From: Romanomermis culicivorax
Taxonomy: Eukaryota > Nematoda > Enoplea > Mermithida > Mermithidae
Length of the DNA stretch: 64,000 nucleotides
Reading direction: 5' to 3'
NCBI GenBank assembly: GCA_963922205.1
Contig: CAWUHX010000012.1
Span: forward strand, 310,001-374,000
How positions within the stretch are numbered: position 1 is the stretch's first letter; every line of letters starts with the position of its first letter. The notes under the pieces were generated by a model, which was given only the letters and a program-made list of their open reading frames with translations, was not told where the DNA came from and made no database searches. Below are positions 1 through 13,248 of the stretch, one piece after another. Position numbers and translations under genes: made by a program.

Positions 1-75
1 AAGGGAATTTTCGTCGAACGGAATAGTACCGCTTATGGACTCGTAAAGTACACAGCCTATAGACCACATGTCCGC
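1..75 (-). CDS. Ser/Thr protein kinase, subdomain IX exon (runs off the left edge)
   Basis: After acceptor TTTTTTAG (77-76) the minus strand reads ADMWSIGCVLYESISG, then a PFDEN stretch. This is kinase subdomain IX with its invariant Asp (D in ADMWSIG). It joins in phase to the exon ending at 3142. The rest of the C-lobe and the 3' end lie outside the window. The intron between 3141 and 76 is about 3.1 kb and holds the perfect hairpin at 1732-1789. Confidence 0.85.
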
Positions 76-940
76 CTAAAAAATATCGGTAGGTATCGTT
101 AGAGGTTTAGTTAGGAAGTGTAAAATACGGATCCATTCAAACTTTAATTGTCCGTGTAGCTCAATGAGTAAGTGGAATATGAGATTTCAAATAGTGTTTA
201 TCGTACCTCGACGAACCCTTCCGGTTCACCTGGCACCAGCCAACCCAGGAAGTTGGTTGACTCTCGAATCGTGTTCGTGGTTGCCAAGAAAAACAGAGGC
301 AGGAAACCAGATGCTGCTCAGCTATCTCTCGGCTCCTACACAAAACATATCAAGAAAGTTAAGCTGTTGCTTAAGCTGCAGCTTATCAGCAATATTATAA
401 TATATAGTCTTGCTGCAGCTCAACTTTCTCAATATGTTTTGTGTTGGAATCAAGCTGTAGCTTAACTTTTTGTTAGTCCCGTGCGGATTTTACCCAAAAA
501 CGTTTGTTTTTATATTTATTTCGTAGTAGGTGACCAAAAATTACCAAAAAATTCGTCCACAAGTGAACGAAAAAAACCCTTTTTTGTGAAGTATAGATTA
601 TTGCGATGGAAACAGTCTCCTTGTAAATTATACAAATGATACTTTCCATATACAAAAATTTAAGCTGCGGCTTAAGAAATAATTTGTAATTGCAAAAGTT
701 TAGTAAGCTTAACCATTATTTCTTGACTGTTATTCCTGATAAAGCATAAATTGATATCACTTAAAAAACGCGATCTCAAATTTTTGCAATTTCTGCCATC
801 AAGCAGGTCCAAAGATAAAGTTCTGCATTGTGACCGGTTGTGAACAATTGTGACCGCCTCACTCACTTATTGAACATTATTCAAATCTGTTACATTCGCC
901 TTGAGTGTACAGGGGTTTTATAAATCTGTAATAAAGTATT

Positions 941-1027
941 AAATTAGTGATTTAATTAAATCAAAAAAATTTTAATTAAATCACAAAAACTTAATTAAAT
1001 CACAAAAAAATTAGTGATTTAATTAAG
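941..1027. repeat. Short AT-rich tandem repeat
   Basis: Three to four copies of a unit close to TTAATTAAATCACAAAAA lie side by side. The motif ATTAGTGATTTAATTA occurs near both ends (943-958 and 1009-1025). It sits inside the kinase intron. Confidence 0.7.
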
Positions 1028-1731
1028 TTCCACAGACTATCGTGAAGTTTTGAAACTTATGAGCAGGAAGCTAAAGTGAAATTAGTTTTTTGGTTTCTGA
1101 AACAGTTAAATTATGTGCTCTTAATGTTTTTTAGCTTTATCTTTACTGCCATTTTGCCCGCTTGACAAATTTCCTCATTTTCCATCGATTTTTTTCCTGT
1201 CAGTTAATGACTGAAACGAATGAGCGAGCTTCAACTTTTCGATTTTTTTTTACTTCTTTCTGAAGCATATAAGTAGTCATTATTCATTATTATAGTTCCT
1301 TTTTTGAGTTGTGCGTGCCTTTCCTTTGATAATTTTCTGCGATGTGATGATTGGCAAATTTCCTTGAGCTATTTTTTTGAGGGTAAAATGCTATTAGCCG
1401 ATGTAATAAGTGCCATATCTAAATTTTCCGTTTTTTCAGTCAGGAAAATCTCTAAAGCGCAAATGCATAGGAAACTATGAGGCTTAATGATGGTAATTGT
1501 TGAGAACATCGACTCATGAATACTGGGAGATAATATGTGGAAAGAATTCTTATGAGGAAAATTCGGAAGTATATGAAAAAACACTTCGAGGCATGTTATA
1601 TGAATTTTGAATCCTTACCGAATATTCCGCTGTTCTTCTACACTTCAAAAGTTGGGATTTGGAATTCGTCAATCCTCCAGCAGAAATTATATAAAGCTGA
1701 AGCAAATTAGAAAAAGTCATCTAGTTGATTG

Positions 1732-1789
1732 AAAGATTAACTAGAATATATCAGAAATCTGTATTTCTGATATATTCTAGTTAATCTTT
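1732..1789. repeat. Perfect 27-bp inverted repeat (hairpin)
   Basis: Left arm 1732-1758 and right arm 1763-1789 are perfect reverse complements, separated by the 4-base spacer CTGT. The left arm starts AAAGATTAACTAGAAT. No mismatch is seen. It lies in the kinase intron and matches none of the transposon ends identified elsewhere in the window. Confidence 0.9.
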
Positions 1790-3141
1790 TATTCTATATT
1801 TTTGCGTTCACGGGGTGTCTCTTAAGGGACGAACCGACTTAAATTTCATAGTGTTGTAACGGGCGGAGATTTTTCAGCGCAATTTGGTGTAATCTGTGTT
1901 CAATTTCTCACGATTAACTATAATAGTACGACAAGGAAGGAAGTCCTTTAGTCAGTCATCTGGCTTATTTTGACGAAGTACTGTAAAATCATCATAGAGA
2001 ACTGTTTTTCATTATTTATATTGGGTCGTTACGATATTATGTATACTAAACAGTAACTAGGACCGAAATCTACGGTTCTTGAGAGTACCGGAACCGAAAA
2101 ACTGAATTTCCATTAACCGGAAGTGAAACCTATGTTTTTAAAATAACCGGATTTGTGACATGCCTAAGTACACTTCACGGCACACGTGCTGTATCCAAAT
2201 TTATGACTTTAGCGTCTACAAGCATGTGAACATTTTTTGCCTCGGGGAACTCTACAAGCTGAAGAAGCCGTCGGCTCTTACGTGACGCTGAATTTTTTGC
2301 CCTAATGGAATCCTAATTGAGTGGCAAGAAATTTTTCGACGACATGTTAGGAAGCATGGGAAGCAAACTAATTACCTATTACCAATTCGGCTGAGCAAAA
2401 GCCGTTTGATCTTGCAATAGAAAAAAAGCGAGATGTCGTCATGAAATAACTTAGGCGAAAAAAGAGATAGCGATAATGACAAATTTTCATTCCCTTGAAA
2501 TGGTGTGGACGAAAAAGTTTCAGCCAAATGCAAAAACATGCGCATTTTTTAACACTTTCGTATCCAAATTTTTTGTAGTTTGTTGGATTTCCGTAAAAAA
2601 GAAGACAAAGTTATGTGAAAATGTTGGAAGTTTTTTCCTTGCTGAAAGATATTTTTTCGGAAATAACAATTCCCAGCTATGCAGATGTAATGGAGCTACG
2701 AGGTCCTAGGGGAAGGGGTCAGGCCGCTTTGTTGTTGGTGGGGTCATCGATGGCTCAAAATTTCTGCGGACAATGATGAAAAAATGTTTTTCGCCTAAAA
2801 AGTGCGACAGACGGTTCAAAAAATAGTAATTTTTATTTAAAAAGCAATAAAATATGGATATTTATGAAGCGAAAGAATAGACATTTTTGATTTTTCGTTT
2901 TTGTTGAAAATTTACCATTTTCCACCAAAAAATTCACATTTTTTAAATCTGTTTTCGACCAAAAGGATGGGAATCCTACGACTAGTCCATTTCAGTCATA
3001 CGATCGACAAATATTGAGGGTGCATCATATGGCTAGCCATATGGTCGACGGTTTCTGGGGGTTCTTATATAGCACTTCCCCCCAATTACATGTATAATTC
3101 TCGTTATGAGCACAACAATCCTGATTTTTTTGAAAACTTAC

Positions 3142-3397
3142 CGAATGATCGTAACTATTAGTTGTGACTAAATTGGCGCCGACTTCGGGCGCCATGTAGA
3201 ATAATGTTCCAGCCACGTTGCAAAGTTCGTCGTCGTCGGCGGTCAATAGGTGGCTAGTTCCAAAGTCGCTCAATTTAGCCACGGCGATATCGCGCCGATC
3301 ACAATCCTCGAACTGATGTTCGCTAGCGATTTTTATCGATTGTCTATCGTTGTTTGTTCGGCGATATTTGATAAGAATGTTTTGGGGTTTGATATCT
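3142..3397 (-). CDS. Ser/Thr protein kinase, catalytic-loop and activation-segment exon
   Basis: This continues the kinase that begins at 5257. The acceptor is TGCAG at 3400-3398 and the donor is TTCG/GTAAG at 3142/3141. The frame joins exactly to give HRDIKPQN (catalytic Asp and Asn). About 35 residues lie between that Asn and the magnesium-binding motif LSDFG, longer than the usual 12-15, so an insert is present. The activation segment follows, with AGTLFYMAPEV. The exon is 256 bp and ends on a codon boundary. All residues needed for catalysis are present so far, so the kinase is predicted active. The insert may help place the family, which stays uncertain. Confidence 0.85.
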
Positions 3398-4808
3398 CTG
3401 CACGAGAAAGATATAAATCTGAACTTGCTGGGTCAGTTATTATATTAACGATCAGCTACGAAGATCCATCTTTACGATTATCGTGTATTATAGTGTCTCC
3501 GGTTTAAGTTTTGTACTCAGTAGGTACAGTAATTGAACTACACCCCCCCAACAATAAACTGTTCATTGCGATTTTCAAATGAAAAATTTTGTACTAGATT
3601 AGATTAAGTAGACAACAATTCTCTTTCTCCGTCGTGACCGAAAGTGTGTCCTAAATCCGTTTTTCTTCAAATGTTATGTTTTTTAAACGGAGTGTGTCGA
3701 AAATGAAAGGCAATAAATAGGCACGAGGTTCCCTAAAGTTAAACTGGATCTTCTAACAGACACGAGACCTTGGCACCAAGAACACCTTGATACAGTACAA
3801 TGACACTTAGCGCAAAATATTTATCCGAATCACTCGCTATATGGCATAACAAGGAATCTGTAGAGCTGAACCGGCAAATTCTAAACTATTTCAAAAGCCT
3901 CAACAAACTTTCGCTCCTATGAACAGTTTTCTTTTACACAACGGCAATCAAGATCTTTCACAAAACCAAAAATCATTCAAATACGCTTTTATAATTTTTT
4001 CCACAATTTGAAACTCGACTGAAAAGTGAGCGCAGAACTGACTTGTATGCGTTTCAGCAAGGTATTGTGTTGTGATTGAAATCTAAAATTGGAATTATTC
4101 AGGATTTGTTTCAAAGAAATTAATACTTGATCAGTTTGAGTTCAATTTATAATTGGAGAAAATGAATTTCGTTTACGCAGCTCTTCAGTTAAAATGCAGA
4201 ATAAAAAATCGAACACTTTTTGAGTATTGCATTGTCCAACTATTACTTTTTTGCCCAACAGCTTTTTCCTTTCCAAATTATTTTAGGACTGTTCATTTTT
4301 TAAGAATTGTCGTCATGGTTATGGGTATCTCGACAACCTTGGATTTAACTTCCTTACAAATAGTACAAAAAGTATGGCAACAAAAAATACATGGCGTAAG
4401 TGGGTTTTTGACCCCACCCAAATTAGTGAATTTTCTTCTTACAAAGCGGAATAAATTGGGTATTAATTTTTTTAAGGAGTTGTGGGTGGTCAAAGTTTGG
4501 ATGAACTCTCCAGTTTTTTTGCAGCAGATATATGATTGTAAGTGTGTTCAAGCAATGTTCTCGCTCGTGATTTTTAAAAACGTACGTGTTTTTAATGTTT
4601 GCAAATAATCAAACCTACCATTTAATTTTTTTTTATTTTTGTTTTTATTTTTATTTATTCTTTATTTAAACCGCGAGTCAGATGGAAGCAGGAACTGAAA
4701 ATTTGTAAGCTCATTCTTCTACTACGGTTAAAAACTTTTGAGTAAACAATTCACAGTAGAAGTTTTGTGTAAATATGACGATTTGCGAGTAACTGATTTA
4801 TAACTAAC

Positions 4809-5257
4809 CTATGGACGATCTTGTAAGCTTGTAAAATGTTATATCCCCTGGCCAAATTATCGGCCAATAGAGTGGCGTTTTTGCTGTCTAATTTCGAATA
4901 TTTGGACAAATAGCCGGCCAAATCGCCATCGCACAATTCCATAACGACGTACGTAATTTCGCCGCGCGTACAAATGGACAAAATTTTGACTAAATGTTCG
5001 CTACGAATTTTCGACAACAATTCCATTTCTTGGCGTTTCAATTTTTCGGACAAAACAGTTTTGATGGCCACTTGACGGTCGATTTTTTTACTCATATCGT
5101 AGCCCCTGTACACGTAACCGAACGCCCCTTCGCCCAAAAAATTGGCCGTCGAAGGTCTGAAAGCGAAATGGTCGATTTCGACCAACTCTTCATCGTGATC
5201 GCCGCGATTATCTTCGTATTGAACGACAACGGGTGTTTCTTCGGTTTTGTCGTACAT
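4809..5257 (-). CDS. Ser/Thr protein kinase, first coding exon (N-lobe)
   Basis: The exon encodes the N-terminal lobe of a protein kinase, which transfers phosphate from ATP to Ser/Thr. Seen: an acidic N-terminal tail of about 30 residues, a glycine-rich loop GEGAFGYVYRG (residues 42-52), the ATP-anchoring lysine in VAIK (K66), a probable helix-C glutamate (E77), a hinge VVMELCDGDLAGYL, and the start of the catalytic loop, KIVHR, at the exon end. The donor is CATAG/GTTAGT at 4809/4808, and the split Arg codon is completed by the exon at 3397. The start is the first ATG of the open frame, so an upstream exon is possible. The hinge and catalytic loop resemble ULK- or IKK-like kinases, but I cannot assign a family. 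The intron to the next exon is about 1.4 kb. Confidence 0.85.
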
Positions 5258-8200
5258 TCGGCAAAGTCGTTAATTTAATAGTTAATTTAAAGAGGATAAA
5301 ATTTCTGAAATACTTTGAATTTAATTGATAGTTACTTCGTCTTTACGCTGACTCTGGAATATTTGAAGCATCTTTTATTTGTACAGCCATGTTACGGACA
5401 GAAAATCTGTATTGTGAAAATAATACAAAGAATATAGAGTTATTTAGAAATCCCCGTACTGTATGTTCATAGAAATGTCACTATTTTTGCCCAGTTTCCT
5501 TCTCCATAATATTCAGCAATTCTTTAATCTAATGTTTTACCAGTCTTTGCCACGAGACTCTCGAAATTCGTGTTTATTGAAAATATTATCGGTATGCCGT
5601 AAAAGCATTTATATAATTAACAATTGCTGAAATAAATTAACTCCTGACTGATTCTCAACGTATATAAGTTGTATGTTTTTACTACTCGACAGGAATTTCT
5701 TTTTCCTTTTCATCTTTTTTGTAGCATTGTTCGAGAGTTCGGAAGAAGTTTGAAGATAATTTGTTCGTATCATTCTAGTCAATGAATAATATTCAGCATT
5801 GTTTCGATCAAGTTTATTGTTTATGATACCCAGTACGTGGGATGTTCAAAATTTGCTAAATTTGGTAAATCTCTGCAAGATGTATTGAAAAACACTATTC
5901 TCAACTTTAATGAAGGATGTTGAAGCTTGGACTAGAATCCTTATTTTCCTGTCGACATGATTGGAAATTTAGCCCAAATTCTAGAATGGCTGATGATCAT
6001 AACATACAAAAATTACGAAGACGAGCCTTTGATGAAACGATCTTTTACAATGAATTGTACTGTAATAACTCCTCGCAATTGTATCACTAATTTGGTATTT
6101 ATCACAATTTAGGCAACAGCGATACCGTAAGATCTATAGTTCGAGAAAAAGCCTTGCCAACTGGATAAACAACTATAAAAACGGTAGTTCGATTACAAAG
6201 CGAGAGCTGTTACGCCACTTCTATAACTGGTTAAAGCACGATTATCGCAGTGAAACCATCAAAAACGACATAGTTTAAAAAATACTACGAAAAAAATCTT
6301 GCTAGTCTGAAGCCAAAAGTACTGGCTTAACTCCTAGATAAACATATAGTAGTCGGCGCCGAAGATCCGCGTCATAGAAAACGAAAAGATCCAGTTTTTC
6401 TACATCAAGATTGGACTGCGAAAGCTGATATAATAGCTTGTGATGAAAATATTTACGACGCAAAGATAAACAAGAAAAGACCCGCGTAAAAAATAGCTAC
6501 TGCAGAAAATTAGGATTCAAATTTAGAATATGTCGACTCTCGAAGAAAAGCATAGAAGAATAGGGGAACAGAAGCATAAATCTGAAATTGCATCTTCAAC
6601 TAGATTGACGTCATTTGGTGACTAAAGTCAATAAAGTGAGCATATACGCACATATTCATAGGAACAGGAGATTAGCTGAATGGTTTAAGAAATGATTAAA
6701 ATAAAATGATACCGTGAGATCATAAGTGAGAAAATCGAGAAACGAAGTCGCAATTTGTTTGCCTCCAAGAATGCCTCACAGCTGAAAAATTGTGTCTCTG
6801 TGAGTAATATGCAAGAATAATTTGTAATGAGCCGTATATGAAATTCAATGAAAGGAAATGAATCACCTTCAACATCTCATGCGCTTGACATGACATGAAA
6901 ATGTTGCAAACAAACAGCTTTACTTGTAATATTCATGTTACGCTGATTAAGTTTGCAGATTTACAACTTCTGATCTTGTAAAACGTTACTCAAACATATT
7001 TTGAAAAGTTCCATTTTTTCACCATTTCCTTGAAGAATCACGTTTACATAGCCTAATTTTTTTGATCGAAAATCAACAATCAACCTGCTAAAATTTGGAC
7101 AGGGAAACTTAAATAACGAAATTTTAAAAATACCAATCCTGTTTTCTTGATTATACGAGCCAATTATGTTAGTTCAGCGTTTTTTTACTTATAAACCGGT
7201 CGAAACTAAAAATTTCGTCCCTGAGATAATGGTCCAAAATTCAAATTAAGCGTCCTTTGCATCCGTACTTAAAATCGAGTTGTAAAAACAGTTGTCAAAA
7301 TGCACAGAGTTCAATAGAATGTAGTCACCTGTATGATTACCTAGCGTAAAAACTTGCCTAACATTTCACTAGCACATGGTTAAAACAGAAAACAGGGAAA
7401 TGCCAAAATTATAATCCCTTGATGTTATTTATGGGACTTCATGATTTCAGCCTTCCATCAATGAGCCAATGAGCATTTCAGAACCTTTTTCAGCGTCGTG
7501 ACCATTTAAAGAACTCGTATTTCTGACTCCTATAATCAAGAATAAAAAGACTCGAGAAATGCAATAAACTACTATAGAATGTTGGAAAGGCTCATCATTA
7601 TCTCGGATGTGCACACTTCGCCTGCCTCTGTCACTCATTGTAGCACACCGCATTTTAGCTCGGTAATTAGATGAGATGGTGATGGCGTCATTAGAGTTGC
7701 AGCGAAACTACAAACTACATAAGATAACGCTTGGAGATGATGTCCATGACTAGCTTCATTTCCAGTGACGGTTATAAGGCTCAACAATTAGCCTTAAGGA
7801 TATGAGACTATAGAATTTCAGGTTTTTTGATACAGACCACATTAATGAAGACTACTTAAAAGGCATTACATGCAACACGGTCAAACTGCGAGAAAATGTA
7901 GCTTTGTTTGCTGACCATCAAAAATAAAAAGTTTTATCGAATATAGTTTGTTTTGATAAAGAAGTAAAAAAAGAAAGTTTGTTTTGCTAGATTGAAAATT
8001 TTAGAAAATGTGAGGCGCTTTTTTCCCGCTTGTATTTTTATCCGAATATCACGTGGAATCGGAATTTCACATGAGAAAACCTTGTTCAAACCAAGTGTTA
8101 TTCAATTGACCTCAGGACTGCATGAGTGCACGTTGGAACATTAGTAAATACTTTAATGTGTTTTTGGATTTTCCTTACTGGAACCTCAAACAATCAAACA

Positions 8201-11200
8201 GATATTCGAATTGGAAAATTTGTTCGGATCAAAGTATGATTCTTTGACAGAGTTCCAATAATGGAGAATCCTGAAAGCTAAAACTCAACTATTACAGAAG
8301 AATCATAAGAACGGAAACAAGAAATGAACCTAGTTTATTGGAAAATGCCCCGATGGGGCAAAAAGGGAGAATATACTTGCTTGGATAGTTGCCAATCTAG
8401 AGAAAGGGATAGACTAGGCTTTTGGGAATTTGGGTGAGAGTTTAAAAAATTCAGTTTTGTAGTATTGGATTTTCATTCTGAGTAATCTGAGGCACATCGG
8501 GTAGATGCATATGGCGAAGTATCGAGCTCCGGAATGCAAGACACAATGTGGGGCATGCTGAAACTAAAAGCCCCAAAAAGGCCGTTTTTTCATGTTTTTG
8601 GGCTCCACCGAGCCCCATTTGCAGATAGAAGTTAAATGATCACATACACCCCATAGTTTGTCGCTGAGCTCGAAATTATGAAAAAACCCTAATCTCTTAC
8701 CGTTTTGGCTCTAGATGGAGGACGCGAATTTGGGCGTCCAAGTATGTTCTAGGTTGTCGATCTATGATATTTACATGAAAGACATAATCGATGCTTCATT
8801 GCGTTTCCATTGCTTGACTTTCGAAATTGCTGAGATATACTGTTCGAAATGAAATCACCGTTTTTGAAAACTTCGAAAGAAGCAGATATGTAGCTTGATT
8901 TCATTTACTACTTTCAGTCATAAAATTGATGAGAATAACTAAAAACTATAGCCAATCAAACCTTAACCAATGCATCAAGGCTATTCGTGATAATAGGATG
9001 TTGGATAAAAAGTCACGTGATATTGTCAAGTGGATTTGACCGTTTTGACCGTTAGCTCCATAAAAAACACGAGGATCAAGGAACGAGATACTAGTTAACG
9101 CTGACTTATTTTCTGTAACACTATTGGTCTCAGTCACGTATCCTTAAACTTTGCAACTTTAATCATGTTTAGGCTGCCTAGATTACAGTAGTATATCAGT
9201 TTATACAATACTAATTGAAGTAAGTTTATTCAGCAAAATATTATTAAATACCTGTGACCAAAGCGATTGAAATTAATTAACGAGGGAATGCTAATTCGTA
9301 TGGGGCACTAACCGGGTACCACTTGCAATTGTGCAGACTGCTGCCTACTTTGGGCTATATTAGTTAAATATGAAGGTCACTAGGCTAGAAAGACTAGTCG
9401 CTATAAAAAATAATCACGTTCAACTACACGACACTACTTTTCTAGCTCTGTCTGCCATTTTCCACCTTGGCAACAGTAAAACTAATGAATTAGATCCCTG
9501 CAATTAGTAAGCGATGACGTTTTACCAAGAACCAATCAATAAAAATATATGTTGAGGAGAGTGTGGGCTTTTGCAGAATCAATCATAATGATTAAATTAA
9601 AAACTATTACCACATTCCTTGATTAAAATTAATTTGTAAAATAGCTGTGAAAAACTCAGAATGACGAAAATTCGTGTTTATGCAAGAAAAAGAAAATTGT
9701 AGGAGTGGAAGGGGTATCTAATTAAGCAACTGTGTTTACGTTGTAGGCGGAAGAGTGGCGTATGAAAGTGCGGTTGGCGTCTCCTAAACGTTTGTGAAAA
9801 ACCACCTTTTGGCATTTCCGGGCATGGATTGTAGTGGTGAGAATCAGAAGTAGTTCTGCTTTTTGTTTTAGTTGACCAAAACTTCGATAATTCAGCACTT
9901 AACACTCAGGCTGAATTTGAATGAATTTGATACGAATTGAAATTTGTATGAAATTCAGAATCCTGGTTATCTAGTCATAGTCCTAAACCATTTATAACAT
10001 TTTTATCTGCTTAAACTCTGCAAATGCTCTTTTCAGTTCGAATGTTTATATCCTCGTCAAAAGTACTGATTTTGCTTTCAAAAGTCATTCCACGTTTAAA
10101 GATCTTAACTCTTAAAACGCGTTGAGTTTTCGATCTTGCTTCTAGTTGATGAATCTATTAAATTGTAAAATAAGTTTTCTCGCAGATTTTGATACTCTAA
10201 TATCAAAAATCAAAACTTCATCTAGATTTGTTCAATTTTGACGGAGGTATTTAAGTTTGAAAATTCTGGTCGGAAAAAAGGTTGGATTTTACAGCTGCAA
10301 AATCCTAGTTCCAAGATGACTGAAATAGATAGAAAGACATTCAATTGAGCTTCAATTGGCTGAATTTTTTGAAAATTTTGCTTAGAATCGTTGTTTTGAT
10401 TTCCCATGAAAACTTGCCATGTAAACCAATTACGTGGGTGCGTTCGTTTTATGATTATTGGATGGAGAACAAGAAGTTAGACAGCTAGATGAAATTTTTT
10501 CAGCAAAAAACGCTGATATCCATTGAAAATTTTCCAGCAAACTGATATGGTAGGATTTTATTCTAGTGCACCGCGTTTTAAGGGCTAATAATAAAAATCC
10601 CTACAAAAAATTTTGGAAGCATCAAGATTCATACTTGAGGAGCCTCATCAGCCCCAATTTTTCTTTGTGTAAATCAAAATACAGCTCCGAAATCATTGCT
10701 CGAGAAAAAAATCACAATAATCCCTATTAAGCCGAAATATTGCTCTTTGAATTGACCAAGGATTCTCAACTAATTTTGATTTGTAGTTTTCGTCTTTTAT
10801 TATCCAAAAATACCTGCGCCATTATTATGAATGCATATTATTGCATTATGCTGGTGTTACCTGTGAAATTAATTACATGAGCTGCTAATTCTCAATGAAA
10901 ATCGGCAATTCATGTTCATTGCTGAAACAGAACACTGCTGCCATGAAAAGCAGCCAGCACAAAAAGAGCTGATTGGCACGAAAGTTCATTTTTCTCAACG
11001 CTCTGTGCCTACCAAACGCGTGGCACATAATTTGCATATTTTTTTTACTTAACAAGCTTTCGGATACTATTCTCCAAACACAGGTTCAGGGTTGCTTTCC
11101 ATTTTTAGGCCAGAAAGTCTCCGGAATGAGCGAAAAATCGTTAAAGGCGGCTGGGAAGTGTTAATTACAATATTGAGAACAGAATGAGAAAAAAGCACAA

Positions 11201-13248
11201 ACACCACAGTTATGCATAAACCCTTTAATCTGATCAGTATATCATGACCAAAAATATCTAAAGCTTAGACGGAAAAAACAAACGAAAATAAGTAAAATGA
11301 AAAACTGTATCATGTTATAATAATTATTTTTTTAAGTGAGTTAATTGAGAATACATAGAAAATGATCAAGTTGAAATGGTGAAGTTAGTTTGGTCTTCTG
11401 GACTTTGCTTCCAAGTTCTCATCGTTGATTGCTGACATTCTAAAAGCTCGTTTTCAATCATTTATATCAGAGTTTCATTTGCATGAGAAGTTGACAAACT
11501 AATGAAGAATATGTATTGTAGAGTTAATTGGATGTTCTTCATTATATCTGTAGGTTTTCAATTTTTCATATTGTTTTTATTAGCTTTTGAAAGAATGAAC
11601 ATTATTTTGAAGACAAGAAGTGAAACAGCTGATTTTGAAGCAAAACGTCGAGCGAAATTGATATTCGCAAGGATCAGGAAGAAGCACCACTACCAGATGA
11701 CACCAACCAATATTCTCGCAATATCTGGCTAACTGTAAAACTGGTGGATTATTGTAAAATTTTGAGTAGCAGAGACCTGGAACTACCGTAGTCAAGTGAG
11801 AAAATTCGAATTTCTGAGAAGTGGAATACGAACGTCCCAGCATCATTGTATATCACGTAAGAGAATCTATAGACCAAGTAATATTCCCGAATTTTATGAA
11901 AAAAATATTCCATATCTAGTGTTTCTTTCAAAGACAATTTTTTTGTTGATAAAATCAGCACAATTTGCTGCGTTTCGGTGAAAAAAATTTGTTATTCGTT
12001 TTGAGAACGTCTATTCTGGGTGAGGTGAAACACTTTCAGGATAAGATCAACACCACGTCGATGTATTTGGCTACCTTTGGGATCCTAGATTTTGGGCGGT
12101 ACGGCATTCTTTCTGAGGATTGGGGCATTCTCTGGGAATATTGAAAGCCAGGTATGTAAATTTTGATCACTTACCTGGCCACATGTAATGTCGAGCCACG
12201 CTTTTTATCGCATTTTTCTGATTGGCTTGGTTACAAAGCACAACACACATCGTTCAGTGTGATGATAATTTTCTTACCGACAAAGACCGACAAGGACGGG
12301 TAAATTACAGCTTGAAGTGTAGTAAAATAAGCATATGATTTACGCAAACACCGCTCCATTCTCATAAGATAAACGTGGCTGCTTGGCTGGAATGTGCATA
12401 AATTTTCATTATTTTCTAATATGTATATACGGTATGTATTGTCGAAGCTTCTTCAAATTGAAGCTCGAAGCTTCGATTTTTGGAGAAAAACCTTTTCCGA
12501 GATTGATTATTTTTTCTTGGTCCAACAGGCAAGAGAGTAAGTAATCTTTCTCGCGTATGTAGAGGAGACAGGAAGGAAAATAAGGAGAGTTCGTTCTACA
12601 CCGTACATTGCGGCTTCATCTTGATCGAATTTACTACGTAAATAAAAAATAATTTTCAAGAGCGGTTGGCTATATTAATCAGAAAATTTAATTCTTACTA
12701 AAACTCAGAAGATGTCTTTTGAGATTCGAAGGACAAAAAAAGTGACGTCTGGAGCAGAATTATTAAAAAACGTGCTGTAACTCGATAGATAAAAATTGCA
12801 CATAAGTGCAACGTCAGCGTGAGACGAGAGTCACTTGATCGAAAAGTCATTAGGACATACATGCAACGTACTTTACCCGCAGCATCCGTGTTCTTTTATC
12901 GACTCAAGATTAAATTCTTGGTCTACAAAAATTTCGCTAACTGAGTTCTCCAATTCGCTTTCTGTCAGCAGATCTTATTTTCAAATTATAAACTGCATAT
13001 CACGCAAACAAGCTAGGTTTTTTACTTGACATTCATACAATTATGGTTTACCTTAGTCTTTTCAGTTTATCAACTTCGATTTTCTCGAGGTATTTGCAGA
13101 ATAAGGAATCATTGATACATCTCATGTTAGGAAGGATATCTAACCGTTTTTCTGAAGGTCAGTCAGAAGAACTATGTCTTGTTTACACGCGAAGATCACC
13201 AAGATCCATGCATTGCATTCGGGTACTATTGTTGCATGATTTTTTAGA
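5258..13248. other. About 8 kb with no confidently recognised gene
   Basis: Apart from the decayed coding relic at 5987-6560, I see no exon series, RNA gene or bounded transposon that I can support. Open frames here are short, lack splice context and show no recognisable motif. It may contain the promoter of the minus-strand kinase gene (just right of 5257) and that of the gene at 13249. Confidence 0.5.
5987..6560 (+). pseudogene. Decayed coding relic of unknown identity
   Basis: An ATG at 5987 opens about 35 codons (MADDHNIQKLRRRAFDETIF...). The reading then breaks and resumes in other frames: a lysine/arginine-rich stretch with LANWINNYKNGSS and ELLRHFYNWLKHDYRS (about 6120-6277), and another with VVGAEDPRHRKRKDP and LHQDWTAKADIIACDEN (about 6345-6487). 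An 18-base near-duplication (TATCAC...TATCAC) marks one break. The charged, structured composition over about 570 bp with several frameshifts suggests an old retrocopy or a dead transposon gene. I do not recognise the family. Confidence 0.4.

Larger units (their letters stand above)
76..3141 (-). other. Kinase intron (about 3.1 kb) without a recognised gene
   Basis: I found no supported coding exon here. It holds an inverted repeat at 339-443 (arms about 30 bp, around AAGTTAAGCTG), the AT-rich tandem repeat at 941-1027, and the 27-bp perfect hairpin at 1732-1789. The remainder is AT-rich with no other recognisable structure. Confidence 0.5.

Noticed and set aside
2476-2709. Plus-strand open frame in the kinase intron
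   Set aside because: Lys/Phe-rich composition typical of AT-rich non-coding DNA, no splice pairing and no motif.
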